Shown here one piece after another: positions 23,594-32,700 of a DNA stretch of 64,000 nt. The stretch's first letter is position 1. Each line of letters opens with the position of its first letter. The position numbers and the translations under genes are program-made. The stretch lies in NCBI RefSeq assembly GCF_900114875.1, contig NZ_FPKW01000017.1, positions 1 through 64,000 on the forward strand, given 5' to 3'. The notes beneath the pieces were generated by a model. That model had not been told where the DNA came from. It saw nothing but the letters and a program-made list of their open reading frames with translations, and did no database searches. Source of the DNA: Chryseobacterium limigenitum. GTDB lineage: Bacteria > Bacteroidota > Bacteroidia > Flavobacteriales > Weeksellaceae.

Positions 23594-24786
23594 TAGAAAA
23601 TTAAAAGATTGATATCGTGGTAAGTAAGCCCGAAACGGTCGCAGATTACTTTTTTAGTATGTCTTCCTTTGTACATATATAAACTCTGCTTCATTTCGTT
23701 TTTGCGGGTCAGCATATTTTCGAAACCACCTTCTTCGTCGTAATTTAAAATATATGAAAGGAAAAAGTTTGAGATTGCTTTTGTAGTCGTTCTCGGCATT
23801 TTTGATGTCAGGTTCGGAAGCCCGCAATGGATTACGCCATGTTTGATGATATAAGGATTTTCCATTGTTGTAAGCTCAGATGTTTCAATTACCTTCCCGT
23901 TATCGATGGTAATATCGATGATGACACTGCCTTTTTTCATCTTCATTATCATATCTTCGGTAACGATCGGCTGCATGTTTAATCTTGGAAGAGCGCCGAT
24001 AACGACGTCTGCACGTCTTAATGCTTTGCTTAATTCCTTTGGATCGATGATCGAAGTGGGAACCCGGCTGTCAACTATGCTGTGAAGTCTTCTTAATTTA
24101 GATAAAGAATTATCAAAAACTCTTACACTTGCGCCAAGGCCGATGGCTGCTTTGGTTGCAAATTCGCCAACGATTCCTGCTCCCAGAATAAGAACTTCGG
24201 AAGGTCGAACCCCAGTGATTCCGCCTAACATTAATCCATTTGATAGTGCTAATAATTCGGAAGCGTATAAAATGGAAACGGTTCCTGCAATTTCACCTAT
24301 TAATCGTACTAATGCCAGCTGCTTGTATTCATCAACGATAAATTCAAAGGCAATGGCATTGATTTTTTTGTCTGCTAATTTTAAGAAATAATCTTTCTCT
24401 CTTAAATTAATTTGAAGTGCTGAAACCAAATAAGTGTTTGGCTTCATATAATCAATCTCTTCTTCTGTAGGAGGGTTGATTTTCAGAATAAGATCCTGCG
24501 AAAAAGCTTCTTTGGGGTCATTCGTGATTTTTGCTCCGGATTCAGAATATTGTAGGTCTGTAAAAAATGAACCTTCTCCGGCTCCGGCTTCAATAATGAT
24601 TTCGTGGCCGTGCTCTACCAACACCTGTACTGCATCGGGTGTGATGCATGTTCTTCTTTCGTGAAGACAGGTTTCTTTAGGAATTCCAATACTGAATTGT
24701 TTTCCTTTTTTAATAACCTCCAATTTTTCCTCTTTCGGCATTAATTCTTCCTCAGTAAACGGAGTAAAAATATTTGTAGTACTCAT
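23593..24786 (-). CDS. ald: Alanine dehydrogenase
   Basis: 397 residues. IGIPKETCLHERRTCITPDAVQVLVEHGHEIIIEAGAG is the N-terminal substrate domain of the alanine dehydrogenase/transhydrogenase-alpha family (Arg and Lys of the pyruvate site), and VLILGAGIVGEFATKAAIGLGASVRVFDN the NAD Rossmann motif. KMPRTTTKAISNFFLSYIL is near the end. It interconverts alanine and pyruvate plus ammonia. It lacks transhydrogenase membrane segments. Bacteroidota versions have a longer N-terminus, as here. A lysine-saccharopine related enzyme is less likely. Confidence 0.85.
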   Translation of the reverse strand: MSTTNIFTPFTEEELMPKEEKLEVIKKGKQFSIGIPKETCLHERRTCITPDAVQVLVEHGHEIIIEAGAGEGSFFTDLQYSESGAKITNDPKEAFSQDLILKINPPTEEEIDYMKPNTYLVSALQINLREKDYFLKLADKKINAIAFEFIVDEYKQLALVRLIGEIAGTVSILYASELLALSNGLMLGGITGVRPSEVLILGAGIVGEFATKAAIGLGASVRVFDNSLSKLRRLHSIVDSRVPTSIIDPKELSKALRRADVVIGALPRLNMQPIVTEDMIMKMKKGSVIIDITIDNGKVIETSELTTMENPYIIKHGVIHCGLPNLTSKMPRTTTKAISNFFLSYILNYDEEGGFENMLTRKNEMKQSLYMYKGRHTKKVICDRFGLTYHDINLLIF

Positions 24787-24856
24787 TCTTTAAACTCAAT
24801 TATGTCTTACAGATAATTATTTTGCGGTTGATTGATGAAGCAAAGATACATAATAT

Positions 24857-25264
24857 TTAGTCGAATGTAACTTCTCGATGTTCGCCTGTGTTATTAATGC
24901 TCATTGTGTGGTACTTAAGACCGTAAAGTTCGTCTTCGTATACTTCGGGCCATTCTATGATACATAAAAAAGCATTGTCCAGGTATTCTTCTATACCAAT
25001 GTCGTACACTTCTTCAATGTTTTTTAAGCGATAAAGGTCAAAATGAAAAATTTTTCCTTTTGGTGTATTGTATTCATTGACAATAGAATAAGTGGGAGAG
25101 TTGACTTCATCCTGACTTCCTAAATTTTTAAGTAAAAACTGCGTGAAAGTAGTTTTTCCGGCTCCCAAATTTCCTTTTAATAAGAAGATGTTATGTTGCA
25201 ATTGAGGGATTATTTGATCCACAACTCCCTGCCAGTCTTCTAATTTATTGATAATAACTTCCAT
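24857..25264 (-). CDS. tsaE: tRNA threonylcarbamoyladenosine biosynthesis protein TsaE
   Basis: 135 residues. P-loop GNLGAGKTTFTQFLLKNLG, then SPTYSIVNEY, and HFDLYRL with the DxYR block, followed by IIEWPEVYED. TsaE is the ATPase partner of TsaB/TsaD in making t6A on tRNAs that read ANN codons. Complete for the family. It lies 70 bases upstream of ald on the same strand. Confidence 0.93.
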   Translation of the reverse strand: MEVIINKLEDWQGVVDQIIPQLQHNIFLLKGNLGAGKTTFTQFLLKNLGSQDEVNSPTYSIVNEYNTPKGKIFHFDLYRLKNIEEVYDIGIEEYLDNAFLCIIEWPEVYEDELYGLKYHTMSINNTGEHREVTFD

Positions 25265-25488
25265 TTTTAATGAATGATTTACTATAATTAATGTTCAAAA
25301 ATAAGTAAAATAAAACTTGAAAAGACATTGTAAAAAAGGCAATATTGCCAGTATTGCGATTTGTGTTAAAAATTCGTGATCTGTTCCTAATGAATAAGGA
25401 TGTTTTGACAATAAAGATTTAAAATTACAGATCAACTGTCTGCTGATTTTTTACTAAGAATAAAAAACTTATTCCTTATTTTTACACC

Positions 25489-27465
25489 ATGATTTCTAAA
25501 CAGACCATAGATAAAATATTTTCCACGATCAGAGTAGAAGAGATCGTGGGTGAATATGTGCAGTTGAAGAGGGCAGGGTCTAATTATAAAGGGCTGAGCC
25601 CGTTTCATGAAGAAAAGACACCCAGTTTTGTAGTTTCGGCAAGTAAACAGATTTGGAAAGATTTTTCCAGCGGGCAGGGAGGAACAGCGATCTCTTTTTT
25701 AATGGAAATCGAAAATTTCACCTATCCGGAAGCACTTCGCCACGCCGCAAAAAAGTACGGGATTGAAATTGAAGAAGATCAGCGAGAATATTCAGAAGAA
25801 GCAAAAAATGCCCAGTCTGAAAGAGATTTACTCTATAAAATCCACGAAATTGCCAATGATTATTACCAAAATTTTCTTTGGGAAGTTGATGAGGGGCGCT
25901 CAATTGGTTTAGCTTATTTCAAAGAGCGCGAACTTAAAGATGATATCATCAAAAAATTCCAGTTGGGATATTCTCCTGAAAAGAAAAATGCTTTCACTGC
26001 TTTTGCTTTAGAAAAAGGATATTCAAAAGAAATTTTAGAAAAATCCGGACTTTCCATTTTCCCTGAAAATTCTCCTGCAGGGATTGACCGTTTCCGAGAA
26101 AGGGTAATTTTCCCGATTCATAGTTTCTCGGGAAGAGTTCTTGGTTTTGGAGCCAGAATTCTTAGAAATAATGTTAAAACAGCAAAATATCTTAACTCGC
26201 CTGAAACGGAAATTTATCATAAATCAAATGTTCTTTATGGTTTAAATCAGGGAAAACAGGCGATTTCAAGAAAAAACATCTGTCTTTTGGTAGAAGGATA
26301 TATGGATGTAATTTCACTTCATATGTCCGGAATTGAAAATGTTGTAGCAAGTTCCGGAACTTCTTTAACGACCGAGCAAATCAAGCTTATCAAAAGATTA
26401 ACGGAAAACGTAACCATTCTTTTTGACGGAGATAATGCCGGAATTAAGGCCAGTTTCCGAAGCATCGATATGTTACTGACAGAAGGCATGAACATTCGTG
26501 TTCTTTTGTTTCCGGAAGGCGATGACCCCGATTCTTTTGCGAGAAAGCATCCGCAGGATTATGTTGAAAAATTCATCGAAAATGAAGCGATGGATTTTAT
26601 TGATTTTAAAGCTGAAATCCTTTTAAAAGATGCAGGAAGTGATCCGATTAAGAAAGCTGATGCGATCAGAAATATCGTAAAATCGGTTTCTTTTGTTCAG
26701 AATGCCCTTAAAAGAGAAGTTTATCTTAAGGAAGTTTCCAATAAATTCGGTTTATCCGAGCAGAGTTTATTTAATGAATTAGATGTTCAGAGACAGGTTA
26801 CGCAAAATCAGACGCAGCATGTTCAGCAACAGAAGGAACAGAAGCCTGCAAAATTAGAAATTGTACCAAAACCCGAAAAAGAAATAGATTCTGTTCAGTT
26901 CAATATTCTTCATCAGGAAAATAAGCTGATCGATACAATGTTGATGTTCGGTGACGTAGTTCTTCACCGGGAAAATGACAAAAATGAAGAATATGAAGTA
27001 ACGGTAATTGAGGAAATTCTTAATCATTTTGAGGAAGAACAGTATGAATTTCAGATCGAAACCAATCAGAAGATCATCAGTAGTATCAAAGAGGGGATCG
27101 AGAATGATGAATTGAGATCGGGAAGTTTTTTCATTACATTTATGGATGCTGATATTACCTTAAAAGTAGCAGACGCATTGATGCACCCTAATGAATTGAG
27201 TGATTGGACGACCAGAAATATTTTCCCGCCAAATATGGGAGATCATATCGCGGAAGAGGTGGAAAATAACATTTTAATTCACAAATATTACTACATTCAC
27301 GTCATCATCAAGCAGACAACTGCCGATCTTGAAAATTATCGTGACACAGATCAGGAAAAATATTTCGATTCTATCAAGAAAATTATGATGCTTAATGACT
27401 TCTCTAAGCAGATTATTGATAAATTAGGCTGGTCGCCTGTGACAAAAAGTCCTATAAAATTTTAG
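25489..27465 (+). CDS. dnaG: DNA primase, without zinc ligands
   Basis: 658 residues. The N-terminal domain keeps the CHC2 layout (YKGLSPFHEEKTPSFVVSASKQIWKDFSSGQGGTAISFLM), but the positions of the zinc ligands read Ser, His, Asp and Ser instead of Cys/His/Cys/Cys, so no zinc can be held. The catalytic core is intact: RFRERVIFPI, GRVLGFGAR, LVEGYMDVISLH with Glu, and LFDGDNAGIKAS (TOPRIM DxD). The C-terminal third (helicase-binding) is variable with a Gln-rich linker near 445-460. Degenerate zinc domains are, to my knowledge, usual in Flavobacteriia. dnaG is followed by clpP 55 bases later. Confidence 0.92.
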   Translation: MISKQTIDKIFSTIRVEEIVGEYVQLKRAGSNYKGLSPFHEEKTPSFVVSASKQIWKDFSSGQGGTAISFLMEIENFTYPEALRHAAKKYGIEIEEDQREYSEEAKNAQSERDLLYKIHEIANDYYQNFLWEVDEGRSIGLAYFKERELKDDIIKKFQLGYSPEKKNAFTAFALEKGYSKEILEKSGLSIFPENSPAGIDRFRERVIFPIHSFSGRVLGFGARILRNNVKTAKYLNSPETEIYHKSNVLYGLNQGKQAISRKNICLLVEGYMDVISLHMSGIENVVASSGTSLTTEQIKLIKRLTENVTILFDGDNAGIKASFRSIDMLLTEGMNIRVLLFPEGDDPDSFARKHPQDYVEKFIENEAMDFIDFKAEILLKDAGSDPIKKADAIRNIVKSVSFVQNALKREVYLKEVSNKFGLSEQSLFNELDVQRQVTQNQTQHVQQQKEQKPAKLEIVPKPEKEIDSVQFNILHQENKLIDTMLMFGDVVLHRENDKNEEYEVTVIEEILNHFEEEQYEFQIETNQKIISSIKEGIENDELRSGSFFITFMDADITLKVADALMHPNELSDWTTRNIFPPNMGDHIAEEVENNILIHKYYYIHVIIKQTTADLENYRDTDQEKYFDSIKKIMMLNDFSKQIIDKLGWSPVTKSPIKF

Positions 27466-27520
27466 GAACAAAAGTTGTAATTTACATCTCAAATAAATTT
27501 AAAATAATACCAATAGAAAT

Positions 27521-28210
27521 ATGGACATTAAAAAAGAATTCAGAGATTTCTCTGTAAAGCATTTAGGAAACAGCGGTCTTGTTACCGATCAGTATATGGG
27601 AATGTATGGGCCAAACAATCTTACGCCATACATCATGGAAGAAAGAAGAATGAACGTTGCTCAGATGGACGTTTTCTCCCGTTTGATGATGGACAGAATC
27701 ATCTTCCTGGGAACGGGAATTGATGATCAGGTTGCTAATATTGTTACTGCTCAGCTTTTGTTCTTGGAGAGTTCAGATCCTTCAAAAGACATCCAGATTT
27801 ACATCAACTCTCCTGGAGGAAGTGTATATGCCGGGTTAGGAATTTATGACACAATGCAGATCATTAAGCCTGATGTAGCAACGATCTGTACTGGTATTGC
27901 TGCTTCAATGGGAGCTGTATTATTGGTTGCAGGTGAAAAAGGTAAGCGTTCTGCGTTGAAGCATTCAAGAGTAATGATTCACCAGCCTTCAGGAGGTGCG
28001 CAGGGTGTTGCTTCTGATATGGAGATCAACTTAAGAGAAATGTTGAAGCTGAAAAAAGAATTGTATGACATTATTTCTGAACATTCTGGTCAAACTTACG
28101 AATGGGTAGAAAAAGCGTCTGACAGAGATTACTGGATGACTTCTACTGAAGCAAAAGAATTCGGAATGGTAGATGAGGTTTTACAGAGAGCCAACAAAGA
28201 AAAGAAATAA
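27521..28210 (+). CDS. clpP: ATP-dependent Clp protease proteolytic subunit
   Basis: 229 residues, about 20-30 longer at the N-terminus than the E. coli enzyme. Catalytic Ser in GIAASMGAVLL, His in SRVMIHQPSGGAQG, and Asp near EKASDRDYWM; INSPGGSVYAGLGIYDTMQ is the oxyanion loop. Forms the tetradecameric chamber with ClpX/ClpA. No clpX follows; it is alone behind dnaG. Confidence 0.95.
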   Translation: MDIKKEFRDFSVKHLGNSGLVTDQYMGMYGPNNLTPYIMEERRMNVAQMDVFSRLMMDRIIFLGTGIDDQVANIVTAQLLFLESSDPSKDIQIYINSPGGSVYAGLGIYDTMQIIKPDVATICTGIAASMGAVLLVAGEKGKRSALKHSRVMIHQPSGGAQGVASDMEINLREMLKLKKELYDIISEHSGQTYEWVEKASDRDYWMTSTEAKEFGMVDEVLQRANKEKK

Positions 28211-28234
28211 TTTTCTTTAAAAGATAATTAAATG

Positions 28235-28263
28235 AAACGCGTCAATTTTGGCGCGTTTTTTTG
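28235..28263 (+). terminator. Terminator after clpP
   Basis: AAACGCGTCAA pairs with TTGGCGCGTTT (one T-G) and is followed by seven T. Confidence 0.85.
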
Positions 28264-28340
28264 TTTTAGGTCATTGCGAGGAGCGAAGCGACGAAGGAAT
28301 CTCAAAATAGTTTTGCTAAAATTGGAGTTCAGATTCTTAT

Positions 28341-28459
28341 GGATGACAAATTGGGTGGTTATGTCATGCTGTTGAAATACCGACAAAACCCTAGCCCCGA
28401 TTGAGTGAAAATCCTTTTTTGAAAAAAAAGATTGCAACGGAAAGCGGGAAACAGCTCCT
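28341..28459 (+). ncRNA. Flavo-1-like RNA element, copy A
   Basis: Contains CCCTAGCCCCGATTG, a hairpin built from AATCCTTTTTT and AAAAAAAAGATT, and AAAGCGGGAAACAGCTCC. Copies B (41925-42044, opposite strand) and C (54074-54147) share this core nearly base for base. Copy A also shares about 50 upstream bases with B (ATGACAAA, GTTATGTCATGC, GTTGAAA). From memory this resembles the Flavo-1 candidate structured RNA of flavobacteria; not checked. The part of 28211-28553 before it also holds the common GTCATTGCGAGGAGCGAAGC repeat (28270-28305). Confidence 0.55.
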
Positions 28460-28528
28460 AAAAAAAGCTATAAACAAAATTTAAAACAGATTTATCATTC
28501 TATTCAAGATCAGTTTATATTCAATACT

Positions 28529-28536
28529 TACTTTCG
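28529..28536 (+). promoter_or_regulatory. -7 promoter element of the phytase-like gene
   Basis: TACTTTCG, one base off TAnnTTTG, 17 bases before the ATG at 28554. Confidence 0.4.
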
Positions 28537-28553
28537 AAGCCATAAAAGTAATT

Positions 28554-29816
28554 ATGAAAAAAAAATTATTACCTGTTCTTGCCTTCATGGCTTTAACGGC
28601 CTGTAACAATGATGATAATGTAAATAATCAGGATATCAATTATTCTAAGCTTCCACAGGAATTTTCGTTTACAACTTTAGCAACAGTTAATGGAGTAGAT
28701 GTTATCAACGGAGGTTTCGGTTCGGGAGCTACGGCACATCCAACAAGAAAAGGAGAGTTTTATGTTATTACCGACCGAGGTCCCAATACAGCCTATTCAA
28801 ACGGAATAAAATTCTTAGTTCCAAACTTCACACCTACAATTATGCATTTTAAGATCAATGCAGATGGAAATATTGAAGTAATTAAATATATTAAACTTAA
28901 AAATCCTTCGGGACAACCCATCACAGGACTTCCAAATCCTGTCGGAATGGGAAGCACAGGTGAAATTGCCTACGGAATTGATGGAACTGTTTTACCAACT
29001 GATAATTACGGTTTAGACAGTGAAAGTATTGTTGCCGCGGCAGATGGTACATTCTGGGTTTCGGATGAATACGGACCTCACATTGTTCATTACAGCGCAG
29101 AAGGAGTAGAACTTGAAAGAATAAGCCCAATCGGTGTAAATACCGGACCAAGAAAATTACCGGCAGTTTTAGCTAAAAGAAGACCAAACAGAGGAATGGA
29201 GGGAATGTGCATGACGCCGGACGGAAAAATGCTGGTTGGCACAATGCAGTCTACGATGTATGTTCCTACAAAAGTTTTGGCAACCAATACAACATTGACA
29301 AGAATTGTGACTTTTGATCTGGCCACAGGACAGACAAAACAATATTTGTACAAACAAGATGGTGGCGCTTCCGATTCTGTTTGTGATATTACAGCGATCA
29401 GTAATTCTGAATTTTTAGTCATCGAAAGAGATGGAAACTTTGGTTCACAGGGCGGAACGAAGAAAGTCTACAGAATAAATCTATCAGGCGCTTCTGATGT
29501 GACAGGAACTGATCTTACTGCTGTTGACGGCTTAAAAATCAATAATAAAACCCTTGAGCAATCTACTTGGGATGAGATAAACGCAGCAGGATTAAAACCT
29601 GTTTCTAAAACTTTAGCGGTTGATCTTGTTAAAAAAATAGGCTATGAACACGATAAGTTTGAAGGAATTGTTTATCTAGGCGGAAATAAACTGGCCATTT
29701 TTAATGACGACGATTTTGGAGTTGTTGATAACGGAAACGGAAATCCAAAAGCTAAGATCCTTCCTAAAACCGGAAAAGTAGATAAAGGAACAATGTACGT
29801 AGTTGATATTCAGTAA
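28554..29816 (+). CDS. Lipoprotein of the phytase-like esterase family
   Basis: 420 residues. Lipoprotein signal with lipobox LTAC (MKKKLLPVLAFMALTAC). The body matches the esterase-like-activity-of-phytase family (PF13449): GGFGSGATAHPTRKGEFYVITDRGPN, DSESIVAAADGTFWVSDEYGPHIVHYS, RRPNRGMEGMCMTPDGKMLVG, FLVIERDGNFG, and KFEGIVYLGGNKLAIFNDDDFGV. Likely a beta-propeller with hydrolase activity towards phosphate esters; no substrate is proved. Outer-membrane anchored, probably facing the periplasm or outside. Single gene. Confidence 0.82.
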   Translation: MKKKLLPVLAFMALTACNNDDNVNNQDINYSKLPQEFSFTTLATVNGVDVINGGFGSGATAHPTRKGEFYVITDRGPNTAYSNGIKFLVPNFTPTIMHFKINADGNIEVIKYIKLKNPSGQPITGLPNPVGMGSTGEIAYGIDGTVLPTDNYGLDSESIVAAADGTFWVSDEYGPHIVHYSAEGVELERISPIGVNTGPRKLPAVLAKRRPNRGMEGMCMTPDGKMLVGTMQSTMYVPTKVLATNTTLTRIVTFDLATGQTKQYLYKQDGGASDSVCDITAISNSEFLVIERDGNFGSQGGTKKVYRINLSGASDVTGTDLTAVDGLKINNKTLEQSTWDEINAAGLKPVSKTLAVDLVKKIGYEHDKFEGIVYLGGNKLAIFNDDDFGVVDNGNGNPKAKILPKTGKVDKGTMYVVDIQ

Positions 29817-29836
29817 TTTTTAATTTAATTAAACGA

Positions 29837-29868
29837 AAAAATCTTTCAGTTTTGTGAGATTTTTATTT
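29837..29868 (+). terminator. Weak AT-rich terminator after the phytase-like gene
   Basis: AAAAAATCT and AGATTTTT flank a loop of about 11 bases, followed by ATTTT. Confidence 0.4.
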
Positions 29869-29998
29869 TAAATAAACGTTATTTGTTAGTGTAAAATAAT
29901 TAATTGATAAATTTTTTAAATAAAATTTACAGTTTTTAAGATCCGAAAATGAAAATTCTTCGTATATAATTTTTTAGCACTCAAATAATAGACTGGTT

Positions 29999-30220
29999 AT
30001 GTCACTATCCAAAAATAATTTCTTAGATTTTATTGCGACTGAGATTGAACAATTTTATGGAATTAGAGTTCCCGATCATACTCAAGAAGAAAAGATTACT
30101 TATACACTTTTCAAATATTTTTTTGGAATTTTCAAAAAAAAGCTTGACGTTTATTTTCTATCCGGAAAAGCTGTTAATTACCAAGTCCATTATTTTATTT
30201 TTAACTTTAAAATATTCTGA
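29999..30220 (+). CDS. Short hypothetical frame, uncertain
   Basis: A 73-residue AT-rich frame (MSLSKNNFLDFIATEIEQFYG...). The first part is amphipathic and plausible, the end is a run of aromatic residues and may be noise. An overlapping frame begins at 30033. No promoter or domain seen. The remainder of 29869-30225 shows nothing else. Confidence 0.25.
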   Translation: MSLSKNNFLDFIATEIEQFYGIRVPDHTQEEKITYTLFKYFFGIFKKKLDVYFLSGKAVNYQVHYFIFNFKIF

Positions 30221-30225
30221 TAATA

Positions 30226-30258
30226 TAAAAAAACCACCAAATTTGGTGGTTTTCTATA
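30226..30258. terminator. Bidirectional terminator after tpiA
   Basis: AAAACCACCAAA pairs with TTTGGTGGTTTT as a perfect palindrome, with A/T runs on both sides. Serves tpiA on the minus strand. Confidence 0.85.
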
Positions 30259-30274
30259 TTTTTTATTTCTGTTA

Positions 30275-31036
30275 TTAAGAATTAAATCCTTCAATAATCT
30301 TAGAAAAATCTTCCAATTTCAAAGCGGCCCCACCGATCAGACCACCGTCAATATCAGGCTGAGAGAAAATCTCTTTGGCATTGTCAGGCTTTACAGACCC
30401 ACCGTAAAGGATAGAAACTTCGTCAGCAACGTCCTGCCCGTATTTTGCTGCGATGATGCTTCTGATGTGTGCGTGGATTTCCTGAGCCTGCTCAGGACTT
30501 GCAGTTTCACCAGTTCCGATTGCCCAAACGGGTTCGTAAGCGATCACTACTTTTTTAATTTCTTCCGCAGAAAGTGTGAAAAGAGCAACTTCAGTCTGGT
30601 TTTTTACCACTTCAAAATGCTGGCCTGCTTTTCTTTGCTCAAGAGTTTCACCGTTACAGTAAACAGGAATTAAACCTTTGTCAAGAGCTAATTTCACTTT
30701 TCTGTTACAGTGAGAATCTGTTTCACCGTGATATTGTCTTCTTTCAGAGTGTCCGATCAAAGTTCCTGTTGCATCGATCGATTCCAGCATATCTGCAGAA
30801 ATTTCGCCTGTGTAAGCACCACTTTCATGCTCGCTCATGTCCTGAGAAAATACACCGATTTCATCCTTTTCGAAAATATCTTTCGCCATCATTAAGTATA
30901 AAGATGGAGGTGCGATCCAAACTTCGCAGTTGGTTGTATTGTTGTTTTTATAACTTAATAATTGAACCATCAATTGCTGGGCGTCAATTATATTTTTATT
31001 CATTTTCCAGTTTCCTGCAACTATTTTTCTTCTCAT
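30275..31036 (-). CDS. tpiA: Triose-phosphate isomerase
   Basis: Interconverts glyceraldehyde-3-phosphate and dihydroxyacetone phosphate. 253 residues. GNWKMN (Asn/Lys of the active site), LIGHSERRQYHGE (catalytic His), VIAYEPVWAIGTGETASPEQAQE (catalytic Glu and flexible loop), SILYGGSVKPDNA and DGGLIGGAAL (phosphate site). All key residues are present. Last gene of a same-strand run with DUF1599, BT_3928 and TerB-like genes. Confidence 0.96.
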   Translation of the reverse strand: MRRKIVAGNWKMNKNIIDAQQLMVQLLSYKNNNTTNCEVWIAPPSLYLMMAKDIFEKDEIGVFSQDMSEHESGAYTGEISADMLESIDATGTLIGHSERRQYHGETDSHCNRKVKLALDKGLIPVYCNGETLEQRKAGQHFEVVKNQTEVALFTLSAEEIKKVVIAYEPVWAIGTGETASPEQAQEIHAHIRSIIAAKYGQDVADEVSILYGGSVKPDNAKEIFSQPDIDGGLIGGAALKLEDFSKIIEGFNS

Positions 31037-31142
31037 AGTTTTTTATTTTTTATATAGAAGTTAGAGATTAGATGTTAGAACTCAAAATTAACGTATAATT
31101 CTAAACTAATTTCTAGCTTCTAACATTTAGTTTCTCAATTAA

Positions 31143-31490
31143 TTAAATTTTCCAGATATTTTTCAAAAGTGTGTAGAAAGTATGCTCTTCGTCAGTTACT
31201 TTATTGTCAGCTTTAATCAATGTTTTAGCAAATTGTACAAAGCTTAAACGCTCTTCTTCCGTAGAATCATCCAAGAAACACTGAGCATGAAATTCGAAGT
31301 GGCTTTTCCATTCCTCCGGCTGTAGCAAAGCAATTACTTCCAACTCATTATCCAGATCCATTTTAAAAGGAAATTCATCCGCTAAATACTGTTGAACAAG
31401 CATTCCTTCTTCGGGAGCAAATTCTCCGTCTACGGATGAAAGAATCATCAGCAAATGGTAACCGGCGATAGATTTATTTGATTTTTGCAT
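31143..31490 (-). CDS. TerB-like small protein
   Basis: 115 residues, all helical. YHLLMILSSVDGEFAPEEGMLVQQYLADEFP and LSFVQFAKTLIKADNKVTDEEHTFYTLLKNIW follow the two repeated acidic helix-turn units of the TerB/DjlA-like fold, which resemble metal-binding loops (DGEFAPEE, DNKVTDEE). Function unknown. Located between BT_3928 and tpiA, where flavobacteria commonly carry it. Confidence 0.65.
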   Translation of the reverse strand: MQKSNKSIAGYHLLMILSSVDGEFAPEEGMLVQQYLADEFPFKMDLDNELEVIALLQPEEWKSHFEFHAQCFLDDSTEEERLSFVQFAKTLIKADNKVTDEEHTFYTLLKNIWKI

Positions 31491-31585
31491 TATATAAATG
31501 TATAGTTTAAAGTTTAGTGTCTAAATTTTATTGAGAAGTTTCTATTTTGAGTTCTCAAAATTCACAATTAACCATTCACAATTGA

Positions 31586-32698
31586 CTAATCAACATAGTC
31601 TTTTGCAGGCTGTTTGTCTACAATTTTTCCGTTTTGTAAAATTAATACAAAAGGATTGCTTCTTGCAATGGTTTTAATGGCAGTGCCGTCCATCATTGCA
31701 TTTTTAATGGTTTTAAAAGTGTTCGGATCGGTTGAAACTCCATAAATAACAGCTCCTTTTTGAGCATTAACTTTGGCTTCAACTTTTTTGAATAGATCTG
31801 CTGAAACTTCTTTTGGATGATAAGAGAAAACCAAAATAGCTTTCGGTGCATTGATTACTTCATCAGTGACTTCAAGACCTGTAGGATCTTCAATTTTAAA
31901 CTTAACGATCTCAGATTTATAACCTTCTTTTATCAAAACAGATTCATTTTTTCCTTCCTCGATTTTCCAAGGAGAACCTTCTGCCCAATATTTTGTTTCT
32001 TTGATATAATCATCCTGATTTACCTTTAAAATTTCTCCTGTCTTTTGATTTTTAAGAGAGTAAAAAGTTTTGTATTCAGACGGATTCTTATTAATTTTTT
32101 CTTTTTCACTTTTAATATTGGTCCCCACTTTATAATCACGGAAATCAATTAATGGTTCATGCATAATTCCCTGAGCCATAATGTAGATCATTCCCAAAGA
32201 AAATATTCCTAAGAGAATATATTTAAATGTATTGGACGGCTCTTTTCTGGAGCTGAAAGTATAACTGTCTTTTTTCTTAAATTCTTTTCTATAAAGGATA
32301 AATACGATGATTAACCCAACCAAAAGCACGACATCTTTAATGAAACTCTGCCAAGGTGTGAATTTTATTGCATCTCCGAAACATCCGCAATCCGTTACTA
32401 CATTGAAATAAGCTGAGTAAAAAGTAAGGAAACCAAAGAATATACAAAGCGCAATCAAAGCTGAAAGAGTGAATTTAAGTTTTAATTTTAATAAAAGCAT
32501 AAATCCAAGCAAAAGCTCTAAAACAACGACAATGATCGAAAATAATAAAGCAAATTTTTCCAAAAACGGCATGTTGAAAACAGTAGGAGAGAAGTATTCT
32601 TCCATTTTAAAGGAAAAACCTACCAAATCTACCGCTTTTACAAAACCTGAAAGGATAAAAATAACAGCAATAACGAAACGTAATAAACCTTTGATCAT
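31586..32698 (-). CDS. BT_3928 family protein: DoxX-like membrane domain with soluble C-terminus
   Basis: 370 residues. Four helices in the first 145 residues in DoxX/MauE style, with TDCGCFGDAIKFTPWQSFIKDVVLL, where the two Cys sit at the membrane face. A fifth helix lies at about 158-178. The rest is soluble and ends in a thioredoxin-like beta-alpha arrangement (AILVFSYHPKEVS..AVIYGVSTDP..NPFVLILQNGKIVDKQPAKDYVD) without a CXXC. It may handle redox or quinone-linked disulfide chemistry, an inference. Its gene follows DUF1599 with a 2-base gap. Confidence 0.78.
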   Translation of the reverse strand: MIKGLLRFVIAVIFILSGFVKAVDLVGFSFKMEEYFSPTVFNMPFLEKFALLFSIIVVVLELLLGFMLLLKLKLKFTLSALIALCIFFGFLTFYSAYFNVVTDCGCFGDAIKFTPWQSFIKDVVLLVGLIIVFILYRKEFKKKDSYTFSSRKEPSNTFKYILLGIFSLGMIYIMAQGIMHEPLIDFRDYKVGTNIKSEKEKINKNPSEYKTFYSLKNQKTGEILKVNQDDYIKETKYWAEGSPWKIEEGKNESVLIKEGYKSEIVKFKIEDPTGLEVTDEVINAPKAILVFSYHPKEVSADLFKKVEAKVNAQKGAVIYGVSTDPNTFKTIKNAMMDGTAIKTIARSNPFVLILQNGKIVDKQPAKDYVD

Positions 32699-32700
32699 AA

